Under the pieces are notes generated by a model that was given only the letters and a program-made list of their open reading frames with translations, was not told the origin of the DNA and made no database searches. 64,000 nucleotides of DNA from Coleophoma eucalyptorum (lineage: Eukaryota; Ascomycota; Leotiomycetes; Helotiales; Dermateaceae), in NCBI GenBank assembly GCA_026120035.1, contig JALRME010000024.1, positions 186,001 through 250,000 of the forward strand. Direction: 5' to 3'. This document shows, in pieces, positions 10,495-22,110 of the stretch. How positions within the stretch are numbered: the stretch's first letter is position 1; each line of letters opens with the position of its first letter. A program made the translations under genes and the position numbers.

Positions 10495-12183
10495 CTATGC
10501 AGTTCCTTTGGCCGATGCATTCGACTGTAGACGGGCATATTGCTTTTCAGCTGAGTCGATAGTTCGGATATTGGACGCAAGCTTGTTTATAGTCTCGATG
10601 TATTCCTCGTATGGATCAGAATCGAAGACAATACCGCCACCTAGAGAGAGGTTGGTTAGGTTTCAAAAAGGTGATATTAGAATGGGGCTTACCAGCTTGC
10701 AAGTATGCTGTTCCATCTTTGACCATCATCGTTCTGAGCGCAATGCAAGTATCCATCTCGCCCTCGGTCACATGGCCTTCAGTATCCACGCTCCCATAGC
10801 CGAAGTATCCGACTGCGCCAGCATAGACACCTCTCTTCTCTTGCTCCAATTCAGCAATCAATTCCATAGCCTTGACCTTTGGAGCGCCAGAGACGGTACC
10901 GGCAGGGAAGATAGAGCGGAATGCATCGAACCTCGTCTTATCCTTTCTCAAGACCCCAGAGACCTGCGAAACAAGATGCTGCACGTGACTGAACTTCTCA
11001 ACAACCATCAATCGATCGACGCGAGTGGTAAGTGGATCGCAGACACGATTGATGTCATTTCGGGCAAGATCCACCAGCATGACATGCTCGGCTCTGTCTT
11101 TAAGGGAGCTTCTAAGCTCGTTGGCTAGCGCTTCATCTTCTTCGGGAGTCTTGCCTCGCTTGACTGTGCCTGCAATAGGATGAGTAATGACTCGACCTTC
11201 TTCTCCTTTCACCAGAAGCTCTGGGGAAGCGCCGACAATCTGGAAGTCTTTGCAGTTGATGTAGAACAGATATGGGGATGGGTTGACGGTTCGTAGATGG
11301 CGGTAAATATTGAAAGGATGCAGGGTAGTTGGTCGTGCAACTCTTTGAGACGGAACAGCCTGGATGATATCTCCGGATGTGATGTGCTTCTTGAGAGTGG
11401 TAACGTGCTTCTCATATCCCTCCTGTCCAATGTTCGAGGTGTATGGTTGGTCGAGCTTGATGGGAGCTTGCTCTGGAAGTGGTGTATCTGGCGACATTAG
11501 AACATCGACTACCTCACTGATTGTCTTCTGTGCGGTGTCATAAGCGCCTGGGAGCTCTGAAAGGTCTTCTGGCACGCGGAGGTAGGTAATGATCTTGATG
11601 ATCCCATAGAACCGGTCGAATGCCACAATGGTGTCAAAAAGCATGAAGAGTGACTCGGGAACTTTCAGGATATCCTTCATGGGCCGCGCAGTCTTTGGCT
11701 CGAAATACCGGACACAATCGTAGCCCACATATCCAATAGCCCCGCCGGTCAAGGGAGGTAATGGAAGGCCTGGGACTTCGAGAACCCGACTCTTAGACAG
11801 CTCTTCCTCCAACGCAGGTAACGGGTCTTTCTGGTCGCCATGTCCCTCTCCTGTCTTGAGAACCTTCCGCGGACCTGCACCTACAAAACTGTATCTTCCA
11901 ACCTTCTCCGTGGCAGCACTTTCGAACAAGAAAGAGAGGTCGGATGTCGAATGGTTGGAGACCTTCAGATATGCCGCAGATGGGGTGATGAGATCGGACG
12001 AGATCTGCGCAAACACTGGCACAAGGTTTGGAGCTCCTGGCTTTCCAATTGACTTGTTCAATAGGTCTTTGATGGTGTCCAACGACGGCTGAAGTTCTTC
12101 CTGTGACGCATGAGCTCTGACTGGTGGGGTAGGTGAGAGTCATAGTAAAGAAAAAAAAGTCCGGAGCTTACACTTGAGGCCAT
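10495..12183 (-). CDS. trpE: Anthranilate synthase component I
   Basis: Converts chorismate to anthranilate, the first committed step of tryptophan synthesis, with the glutaminase subunit supplied by another gene. Three exons on the minus strand: 12183-12174 (only 10 nt), 12120-10693 and 10640-10495, giving about 527 residues. Visible blocks are the N-terminal [15 protein letters not shown] element (the region of the Trp feedback site), then the chorismate-binding domain with [51 protein letters not shown], and the C-terminal [15 protein letters not shown], which is restored only by splicing the last intron. The first donor is weak (GTGTAA): a better-looking GTAAGC two bases later gives the wrong phase, so the first exon is the least certain part. 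Yeast name for the function is TRP2. Confidence 0.93.
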
Positions 12184-12540
12184 CGTGAGGTAAGCCTTAC
12201 TATGAGGCTACTATTTGTGTTCCAATGGACCAATCTTGTTCTGACATCCAGAAGGAATTTGCGGACGAGCTGGGAGATTATGGAGAGTGAAGCGCTGACG
12301 GTGACTGTTTTATTATACCAACTTCACAAATTAATTAAGCAATTGTTGCGCCTAGCGAAACATTAGGCGTGCACATATCAAAAACCGCTCACCCGGCCAA
12401 CATGCTTTGGTGATACCTTCCTTCTCGCATTCAATATCTTGGCACTCCTGTGAAATGTGTGACATGGCAGCCGTATACAACTACTTCTGATCGTCTTTCC
12501 GCCAACTGAGGTCTCTGCCGCCGCTAAAACTGGGCTTGCG
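12184..12540. promoter_or_regulatory. Divergent promoter, trpE / coiled-coil gene
   Basis: About 360 bp between two start codons. Two CCAAT boxes lie close together at 12222-12226 and 12230-12234, about 40-50 bp upstream of the trpE ATG. I found no perfect TGASTCA (general amino-acid control) site here; the nearest match, TGACTCT, lies in trpE intron 1. Confidence 0.5.
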
Positions 12541-13426
12541 ATGAGTTTTCACTACCCGGGCCTTTTACATAGGCAGCTTTCACCAACCACAACTCTGTCA
12601 TTTAAAGAATCATCACCTGATGAAGATGTCGCCCAAGATAGCAAAGATGTGCTCATAGACAGACTCAATGATCTAGTCCTCCGAGTTTCAGGTGAAAGAT
12701 GCATGGAAGAAGGCGCAGTCAGCGCCATCCACAAAGAAGTAGATCAAATCGAGGTTTTGATGCGCGGGAAGAGTCCCAAAGCCGTGCGATCAGGAAATCA
12801 GTATTCGAGCAGTCAATATCTTGGTGCAGGAGTAAAGGATGATGAAGTATTGTGGGGTCCTCCGACACCGACCAGGACTTCTCGACGACGCTTACCGGAT
12901 TCCTGGACAGGGTCGTATCCCAAGACTACTTCACAATCATCTGACATGACAACCTCGAGAGCTTCTGAATTGGCGACGGCCGTTGACACCCTCGCCGAGC
13001 AGCTATCTAATGCTCTTTCGGATATCCAAGCCAGAAAGGAAGAGTCGAATGTATGATCTCTCTGTTCTCTAACTAGATGTATATTTTACTAAAACAGTGA
13101 AGCATATTCATGATCTACTAGTCGTTAGGTGTGAGCATGCAGCTTCACGTATCTTGTCTCTAGAAGAGCACATCTCACAAGTAGAAGAAGACTATGAGGC
13201 GTGCCAATCAGAGCTCAGGTTCCTCCGGCTTCAATTACGAGCTATGGAAGTGCAATGTCTACGACACGTGCCTCCAGATGAGGATGAAGAGCTCACAGAG
13301 AGCATCCGGAACTGGAAGGTGGATTGGGAGGATATCGACAGGCGAACGAAGGCGAGGAGGAAGAAGGCTCGCATTCCACGCCCCGAGTTAAGTACGGAGG
13401 ATTCTTGGTGTACTGTAGATGAATAG
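12541..13426 (+). CDS. Coiled-coil protein of unknown function, exons out of frame
   Basis: Two coding blocks, 12541-13050 (170 codons) and about 13098-13426 (about 109 codons), flank a clear 47-nt intron with GTATGA donor, TACTAA-type branch and CAG acceptor. Joined canonically, the second block is entered one base off and reads TGA at once, giving a 170-residue protein ending EESN. The second block is open in another frame and looks coding: KHIHDLLVV, then a heptad-like SRILSLEEHISQVEEDYEA and a charged tail ending in TEDSWCTVDE. One additional G before the donor would repair the frame. So this is a truncated protein, a frameshifted gene, an assembly error, or a non-canonical intron. I do not recognise the family; the first block is Ser/Thr-rich with ATAVDTLAEQLSNAL. 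Confidence 0.6.
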
Positions 13427-13867
13427 GTTAAAGAGATGTATCTACTAGGTGAGCGACAGGGATCTGAAAGAAACCACATTTTGTTGAATATGTGAAGAGT
13501 CTGGATTATATGGGTTATGTCTGTCCACAAAGTAACACTTATGGTATTGCTTTGGGAAGAAACTGTCTCGCTTAAGTCTGGTATTCAAGTTTCTCTAATT
13601 GTTCCTCCTTATATTACGTGCATATTCTTGTCTTCTAGCTTCCTTAGTCTCTCCTCTCAGTCATCCCTTTCTGAATGCTCGCTTAACCTATTATACTTAA
13701 TTGATCTGCTTGTATATGTGAACAAAATCTAGTCAGAAGGTCTTTTAAATTTAGCCATAGATTGCTTATCTAGGGTGTTTTTACTTGGAATGCTCATCAG
13801 TACCAAAAAATCAATATACATGTCAATGGAAGAGCAAAGCACGCTTTCTCTCAAGGTTGTCCAACCA
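13427..13867. other. Convergent 3' intergenic region
   Basis: About 440 bp, AT-rich, between the coiled-coil gene (+) and DCL2 (-). No gene seen. Confidence 0.6.
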
Positions 13868-16800
13868 TCAAATTACTTCGACATCAGAATCCATCATTTC
13901 AGGACTTGGAGCATCTCCTAAATGCTCGCTCTTCAACTTCTTGACCGCCGCATCAGCAGCTCTTATCATAACCTCCTCCCTCCCGGTCCCACCATCAACA
14001 CTCATAACCTCTCGATCGGCTATCAGAACTTTACAGAGATATTTTCTTTCCTCAAGCCCATTCACATTTTTGTGTAATCGATAGCTAGTCACATATTTGA
14101 CAGTTTCTGTATCAGCAAGTTGACCCAACTCCTCTTTAGGATGTAATATATGGACGTTCTCGTTCAAGATTCGCCGCATGTATGGCAAGATACCTAATGC
14201 TTCTATGATCCCTTTGCAAGCTTCGAACGAGCTGGAATCTATCCAAACGGCACCCAAAACACTCTCTATCAAGTCTGAATAGAATTTCTGTGATGGAGTA
14301 CCGGCAAGGAGAGTGAGCTGGTGCCATGGATAATCAGTACCTCTCTCAATGTCAGTCTTGATCTGATTGCGAAGCGCGTCGTACTTGATAGATGTAGCTT
14401 CTTGTACGGCTGCTATAGGAGGGCACATGTGGCGCATGAATTTCCAAAGCGGGAACTTCGAGGTGAATGTCACTTCGTGGAGAACAGACTGATTACCCCC
14501 AGCGGAATCTATGATCTCAATGTTTGTTTGTGCCAGCTCCGTGAACCATTCCATACAACAGAAAGCAAGGAAATCAGCGTTTACGAGTGCTGTCCTAAGA
14601 AGATGCATCTGTGCATGAGATAATTCCGGCCTGTAGTGAAACATAGCTCCAACAACAATGTTATCTAGGATTGCATCACCGAGAAACTCTAGCCTCTCCA
14701 GGGAGCCAGATCCAATATTGTAGGAAGCATGCGTCAAAGCTTCTATGAGTAGACCTTTCTTTTGAAATCTGTATCCGATCATTTCTTCTAGTGGTTCTAG
14801 GATCGCAGGCAGCGGTATATCTGTAGCAGAATTGAAAAGTGAAGCACGTCTTGCTTCTAAAGGTTGCCATGTTAACTCTGGAAGAAACACTTGAAGGCAA
14901 GACAAGGCCTTTATAATCCCTCCATCTACCATGGCCGCTCCAATCAGTGACTCAACCACATCACCGAGAATCTTAGTAGACATTTCTCTCTTTCCCTGCA
15001 TTTCGCTGGATAGTAGATCTTCCACGTAAAGAGGTCGCCATTTCTGGCCTGTGAATGGCTTGGTAAGGACGTACTGATCAAGGCCAACCTCAATAGCAGC
15101 TCTTGCTAACCTCGAGTTTGCTACAAGGCGGTCTTTCTTTGCTGAAAGATATCCCTGATGCCACAGCGGGTACTCTGCCATCAGTTGAATTGAGGTACAT
15201 GTCTTCAAAATCGAGTCGCCCAAGAACTCAAGACGCTGGTAGTTAGTCTCCTCTTGGGCACTGGAAGAACTGATGGCAGTGACAATGAGACTAAGATCTG
15301 TAATGCCAACATCTTTAAGTATAGTTTTCGATAAACGATCAGCTAGTAGGTAGATGCCGAGTCGATGAATGATGCAGGGCATAACTAGTGCGAATTGTAC
15401 GTACTCAAATGGCAGAGTATCAATAGAGCATCGTGTTGTTGGCAGAACATAGGATAGAGGTTTGTTTGAACCTTTGGCGTTCTCTATCGGAACCTTGTGC
15501 AAGAAATCGGACCGCTTTGACAGTTTACTGAGGGAAATATGTGGCACGTTATTCGGTGCTTCAGAATAGCCCAAGTAGGGATATTGTACAGCGTCAATTG
15601 GAGGCTTGAATGCTAACCATGACCGATACATATATGGTTGGTTGTTTTGTGTTACATCTCTGATGAGTCCAATAGATCTTTTCTGTTTGGCAAGCTGACA
15701 GTCGTAAACAAACTCAGAGATCGATTGACATTTAATCTGCCCTTGCAGAAGCTCTTCGCTATCTGTCGAGAAGAGTACGACATGGCGTTTCTGCTTGATG
15801 GGAAATCTCGTTTCATAGGCTGCTTTCAGCAATGACCATGTTTCTTGCGAAGCTCTTGCCGGGTCGCTGGTATGATGCGTGTTGCGGTTGAAATATAGTG
15901 ATACATCCAGCTCGGTGTTTTCATCCCAGTAGACTTTGTATGGTGGCACACTTGGGATTTCAGCTGGAAAACACACCTGTATCTTGACATGGCCAAAATT
16001 AATGGTAGCTTGTCTGATCTCGGAACTAGTCTCGACCGCAGTAATATTCATTTCATCTAGAGACTTCCAATTTTTTGCGACGTGTATCCAAGGATTGATC
16101 TGTTCACGGACCAATAACTTAGAAGGCCTCGACTCCACCTGAGTTGTTTCCAAATTAGTGATATTTGCATCATATTCTACCAAGGGAAGTAGATTATCAT
16201 TTATGAGTCCAGCCTTGTATAAGCTTAAATAGGCCTCAAATGATGCATCTTTCATGGCATTCTTTTCACTTGCCCAGGAATGACTACTCTCTGCTGTTCT
16301 CACAGCCTCATTTACTGACAACGGAAGCACCAATTTGGCTTTGATCAGTCCAGCCCCAGCCTCAATGAATGTGAAGTCCGGCCGTAAATCTACGTATTGC
16401 TTCTTTGGCAAGGTAGCACAGAAATGGTACAGATGAGAAAGAGCATTATCCAAATCAAGCAGAGCACCAGTATGTTTAACTTTGAAATGCCTACCATCAT
16501 GCTCATCCTCATTCTCGAGAGCCATAAGAAGCTGCAGGGATCTCATATCGTCCTCGTACATTCGCCTCATGCTTGACTCCATCTCTGACCAGTCATTATC
16601 GGGTGTCGAAACTTTGTCATCAAACAGAATCAGCTTTGAATCTTTTTGACGAGCACGACCACGCCGCTGTACGAAAGATTTGAGGTTTGTTGGCTTTTGG
16701 AAGCACATAACAACATTACATGAAGGAACATCGATTCCCTCTTCCAAGACATTTGTTGCAATCATGAGATTAATGGCGCCAGATTTAAAGCGTTCCAAGC

Positions 16801-18672
16801 TGAGCTTTTGAAAATCGGTGTCCACAAGCTCACTGATGTTCTTTGATCGCGCTTTAAACTCGGAGCTTCCTACCATAGTACCAACCCTGAAGCGGGAGCG
16901 GGTATCTGGGTGGATGGAGAGCATATGAGCAAGGACAGACACCATGGCCCTCTCCTGAACGAAGATGATCCCACAGAAATTTGGTGGCTCTTGTAAAACT
17001 GCTTCGAGTAGCTTCGTGAACTTGTCTGAGACCATGGGCATACTGGCTGGAACTGTGGAGGGGTTCTGGGCGATGATAACCTGACGTAATGTGGTTCCAA
17101 GATATCGACGCTCGGCGCTTGGAACATCCCAAATGCCGATGCTATTGTCATGAATATTTTCCAGCTTCAGATAGCGAGTAATAACTTCGGAGATATAATA
17201 ATCAGCAGCCCAAGGGCCAAGTTCCCGACATACCCTCAGACTCATAGCATGAAAGCTTTTCAGTTGCTCCTGAGTCCAAGTCTTGTGAGTTAGCCGAACC
17301 TTATCAAGGATTTTCCTGCTCTTTTCTGTATTCTCTGCTCTGAGTGCAAGTACATAGGGATCTTCCAGGATCTTCAGGTTGGAATAAGCTCTCCCCAAAC
17401 TGTTTATAGTCTGCGTATATTCAGAGAGCATTGAATCAGGTGGAAGACTCTGGTAAAATATCTGAGACAACACTGGGAGCTTGACTTGAGCCCTCAATTC
17501 AGCTCGATGTTTCTTAGGAGTTCGACAAATGGCATCTAGAGTCTCTTCGATCCTGCCTAAAGACTGCGGATCTGATCTCATAACCGGACTAGCAGTCAAG
17601 CCCAGGATACGGGGGACGGCCTTGCCATGACTTTTCCTCGGATGGTAGAACTTCTGCATTATCTGGGCTCCTGCATGCTTTCGAACACAGTTGTGTGCTA
17701 CAAAACCCTGTTTAGCACACCCACTATGTAGTGAGCTCAATACCAGAGGATAAATTGAAAACCCCTACCTTCATCAAATATGATCAGAGCCAGTGATTCG
17801 AGCCCAACGAAGGCATGAGCCAAAGCATCTAGGAGTACCTGATACGTAGTAACCAATAACTTAACATTTCGTAGTGCTGCGTCCCAATTGCTTTGCTCGG
17901 TCCATCGATCAACATTATCGTTTCCACTAAGTAAGTTGATCTGGATTGATGTAATGTGTCTCTTAAAATACTCATACTGCTGATGACACAGAGGTATTGT
18001 CGGTGCTAAGAACCATATGAACTACTCTGATAAGCAAGCTTACTTCGATAGAAGAGTTTAGGAATGTACCTGGTGAGAAGGCATTCGGTCGAGCTCGGTA
18101 AGAACTCTCATAACCGCACTAGCCCGTCGTTGGAATATCAGCACAAAACTTTGAGGCTTCAACCTCAGAACTGAAAACTGAAGTCCAACCCAAGTCATCC
18201 AATTACACGTAAGAACCCTAAGATCGTGCAGAATCCCAAATCCATGCGCTAGTAGGCAAGGGCCAAGCTTGGTACGAGCAGACTAAACATGTCAAAATTG
18301 GGCCACTTACACATGCGTCTTCCCAGACCCTGTGTCCATCTGCAAAGACAACGTCAGCAACAGATACAGCCTCGGCAAAAAATAGACATTCAAGAATGAA
18401 CTTACAGCCACAATGATATTCCTCTGCAAACTCTCCTCGACCAATTCTGACTGGTAAGCTCTAGGCTTAATCAAAGACTGGGTGTCATCAATGTAAGCGG
18501 CATCAGCATTCAGGTTGTGGGAAAGGAGGGATTCAGCCACATCGATATCAGGACCCTCAGCATGCTGTTCGACATGTTTGGTCAGATTCTCGATGATCTG
18601 GGGTTCCAAAATCTGATCGCGCTCATCTGAAAAGTTTTGCGGGGAGGATGATACATCATCTGGAGGATCCAT
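13868..18672 (-). CDS. DCL2: Dicer-like protein 2
   Basis: Cuts double-stranded RNA into small interfering RNAs; fungal DCL2 enzymes are chiefly linked to antiviral silencing. Five exons on the minus strand: 18672-18406, 18339-18311, 18118-18070, 18021-17769 and 17697-13868, about 1475 residues. Domains in order: DExD/H helicase with motif I MDTGSGKTH (about 90-98), FIWFLAPT, and motif II DEAH (about 198-201) rebuilt across the last intron; helicase C with EEGIDVPS and QRRGRARQ (about 514-550); Dicer dimerisation domain (about 610-700); RNase IIIa signature RLEFLGDSIL (about 1021-1030) with GDVVESLIGA; RNase IIIb signature RLEFLGDAIL (about 1201-1210) with SDLIESVLGA. The acidic catalytic residues of both RNase III motifs are present. 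No clear PAZ domain; the last 60 residues resemble a degenerate dsRNA-binding domain. In-frame ATGs upstream of 18672 are possible but add an unconserved leader. Confidence 0.95.
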
Positions 18673-19658
18673 GACGGTTTCAGGCCGCGGACCAAATAGT
18701 CCTGTTAGGACAAGAATCTGTTCGTGGTTGTTTGCAGCAGTCGAGAATTGGTGGGAAAGTGGCGTCGGACGCAAACAAGCGAGAATAGGAAAGAAGAATG
18801 AGGTGGGATGACAGCGGGGCGATGGTATAACGCTACTGCACATAATCTGCAAGCCCGTTTTCTAGGAAGGATTAATCCATGTTTGTTGTTCTTTGTACGA
18901 AGCCAGTTGATATTCAGTTGAGGTGGAATGTGATTGGTGATTTCGAATGCGCGAGAAGTTTCTTGACAATCGAGTTCTCGGAACCCTTCCCTAATCTACT
19001 AAATGCAGGTACAACACAGGAGATTCATGGCCTCAATATCCAGAACCAGGTTCAAGTGGTAAGTCGATGTAATTATGAGACCAAGGCAGATATGCCATAT
19101 ATAATTTGGATCTCTTCCGTCTAAATACAGTGCCAAAAATACGCTATGCCAGCAGCGATAGCAGACCTTTAATCCCCCATTCCAAAGACCGCCTCCATTG
19201 AGAATACCCCTCAGAGGTAAACCACGGCCATCCGAAGCCCACTCAAATATACAGTACAGAAGCCTCCCGCAGAATGAGAATTGTTCCAAGAGAGAGACTG
19301 TGCCCACCCAAAATGGCGGGCATCTAGAAACTGACAAAGGAGATCTCGCTGTGAAGCCGTACTCGCTAGTTCCTTCAAGAAGTGCAGTCTATAATGGGTA
19401 TTTCGAATACGACGAAACAAGAAAATTGCGCCACCAGCAATCTTTCGTATAGGGTATGAAATTCAGACACAAAGAGATAGATCAAGGAAAACGCCGGAAT
19501 ACACGACCAACCTGAAGGTTGTAGCGAATCGTGGTGACAAAGGAGAGCGCAAACGAAAGACAGGCTATGCCTCCTGGACCCCTCAACACCATGCAATGTA
19601 GATATAAAATAAACTTTTCTCAGATGATGTACAGATTGATGAAATGTACGATGCCCGT
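18673..19658. other. DCL2 upstream region
   Basis: Nearly 1 kb between the DCL2 start and the stop of the IME2-type kinase, both on the minus strand, so it holds the kinase 3' UTR and the DCL2 promoter. Only short, uninformative open frames on both strands. Confidence 0.55.
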
Positions 19659-22110
19659 CTAGATTCGATTTTGAGCAGCGAAAATGCTAGCGGCAGCTGA
19701 AGCAGCCCACTCATTCTCTTCAAAATCATATGGAGGAGTGGAGGACTGCTTCGGCCCCTCAGAATGCTTCGATGTGATGCTCGGGAGGCCTTGACCAAAC
19801 AAGACAGCATTACCATTGGCTGATGGCGACGGCGTCGGGTATGGGTTTGACAGGCCCATGTTACTGTTAGATTGTCGAAGTGGCTTTGTTGGTTCAGCCT
19901 GAAGCGAGTTCCTTTCCAATCGTTTGTTTGCCTTGTGCGTGCTCTTGAGTACTTCATCGAGGAGCTCGTCCTCTTCATCAGGTGTATCGTAATGATTGGC
20001 ACCATTGTTATGAGATCGACGGGTTCTGCTTGAGATTGGCGCAACAGTACGTAAATTGTCCCCAGAGCGAGGTTGCTGCTGCTGTGGAAGCGAATGGTGA
20101 CGCTTCAAAACACTGCTGGGATTGATCATGTGGCTTGGTGGTACGGGTACCGTTCCTGTCTGCGAATCAAGATTATGTTGCACGTTTCGGAGTGCCTTGT
20201 CCAACGCATCGTGATTCTCAACTCTCTGAACTGGATTTGGCAGCATATTACCATCGATGACCATCGAAGACCGATTGCTCGCCCATGGGCCGCAGCCGGC
20301 CTGTGCCTCAACATCGTCAGACTTTGGAGAAAGTGGTGTCTGATTTCGCCCCGAAAATCGCCTCGCTCTTTTCCGGAGATGCGAGAAGAAGCTCTCTTTT
20401 TGGCCGTTTGGAGGAGATGCTAAGCCGGTGTTTCCATTCAAAGCCATCTCTGCCTGCTGACGATGGATTTCTGCGTAATGATTGGTGTTAGAGGCAACCG
20501 ATAGTTGTCGGCCGATCTTCTTTGCAACCTTGTCTTCGTTACCAGGTTGCCGTTGGACGCCATTTGAGTACGCGTCCGAATAGGAAGGTGTTCTGCTGTT
20601 GGCTTGTGCAGTTACAGTATCAGAGAGTGGTGAAATGGGCTTAATTGTTGGTAAAATGGGCATAGGAGCAACATTTGACTGGCCATTGGTCCAGGTAGAG
20701 CGTTTTCCAGCCGCTGGTCGTGTCTTAGCCACAGGAATATCATTCACAGTAGATGGATGGACTGGCGATGGTCTAGGTGCGAGGTTCTCCTTGCCTGCTG
20801 GTTGCTGAGATGTTGAAACAGTTGCATTCTCGGTCCTGCCAATAAGCGACTTTCTAAACCAGGACGGTTTTGATCCTGTTGGGGTTGTCTCCGTAGAATC
20901 TTTTGAGCCTCTGTAGCTGAGATCCGAATGTTTTCGTCCAAGCATCCTGGACGATGACTTAGGTCTTAGTGGGTCAACAGCATCGTTGAAGAATTCGTGA
21001 GCAAGAGCCTGCGTTGATGTTGGCCGGGTTTTGGGGTCCCACATAAGACACCACGTGACAAAGTGACTAAGTGATGCAGGCCATTGCGGTGTTTGGAGGA
21101 TCGTGTCCATGGAATGAGGTGCCATCTTTGGGAAAGAAAACCCAAGCTTTCCTGCTAAGCGTGTACCTTCCCGCCATTCCCCTCCCCCTACCTTTGCACC
21201 CTGCTTGTTGTACCAATTTCCAGGACTACCCATGATCTCACAGACTCTCCATACCTGATCGACCTCGTTTCCTCCTGGGAATAAAGGCTTAAGTGTTGCA
21301 ATTTCTACTGCCATGGCACCAATAGCCCAGATATCCACCGGAGCAGAGTATTCTCCTGCTCTCAATAGCACCTCAGGGGCCCGATACCATCTCGTTGAGA
21401 CATAAGTTGTGTAGGGAAGTTTGGAGTGGGTCTCTCTTGCAAGACCAAAATCTGCTATCTTTACAGTGTAAGCTGGTGGAGTTGATGGTGGTGTCACCAT
21501 AGCTGAGTAACGTCGGAATGAATTTCCTGAATCTTGCTGCGCGGATGTCGACACAAGGATGTTCTCTGGTTTGATATCTCGATGGAAAAAATGATGGGCA
21601 TGGATATGCTCCAAACCTTGCATGATTTGGAACAAGATGCTCTTAACACTGCCCACATCAAGGCATTTATGGTCTCGAGCCTTCATCAGTTGATACAGAT
21701 TACCATCCATATGTTCCATACAGATATGAAGCTTTTTGCTGAAAGGGTCGAGGAATATGTCTAATGCTGGTACTAGATGTTGATGATTGGGTAGTGTCCT
21801 CAGAAAGACAACTTCTCGAAGCTCTAGACACGGTGCAAAGGACTCGAACTGTTTTTTCATCGTCTTAATGGCAATCTGCAAACTGGTCAGCAAGGGTGGT
21901 TATAATGAAAGCACGTCGAATACTGACCACAGTACCACGACGCGCCACGTTCGATCCAGCACTGCGGACTCGTGCGAGGACAACACTTCCAAAACTGCCA
22001 TCGCCAATATCTTTGAGTACCTCGAAACGATCCTCTAAGGCTTGTCCACATGATGCTGGAGGAGTAGAGGATGCCAACCCGCGATGGGTCAGGTCGTATG
22101 CGACAGTCAT
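19659..22110 (-). CDS. IME2: IME2/Crk1-type serine/threonine protein kinase
   Basis: Member of the RCK kinase family (yeast Ime2, Ustilago Crk1), which acts in meiosis entry, mating and nutrient-controlled development. Two exons on the minus strand, 22110-21928 and 21875-19659 (intron 52 nt, phase 0), give 799 residues. The kinase domain runs from about 30 to 355: glycine loop GDGSFG (36-41), lysine in IAIKTMKK (Lys65, first residues of exon 2), HRDIKPEN (HRD at 159-161), DFG (203-205) and a TTY activation-loop motif (217-219) before STRWYRAPE, as in Ime2 kinases. A Ser/Thr-rich insertion (about 165-195) lies between HRD and DFG. The long C-terminal tail is low in structure with SP/TP sites. 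It is preceded by a gene-free stretch of about 5 kb, suggesting a large promoter or long 5' leader. Confidence 0.92.

Noticed and set aside
13051..13097. Using the TAG at 13074-13076 as an earlier acceptor to rescue the coiled-coil gene
   Set aside because: It leaves exon 2 in the same wrong phase relative to exon 1 (ends in a stop after seven codons in frame), so it does not solve the conflict.
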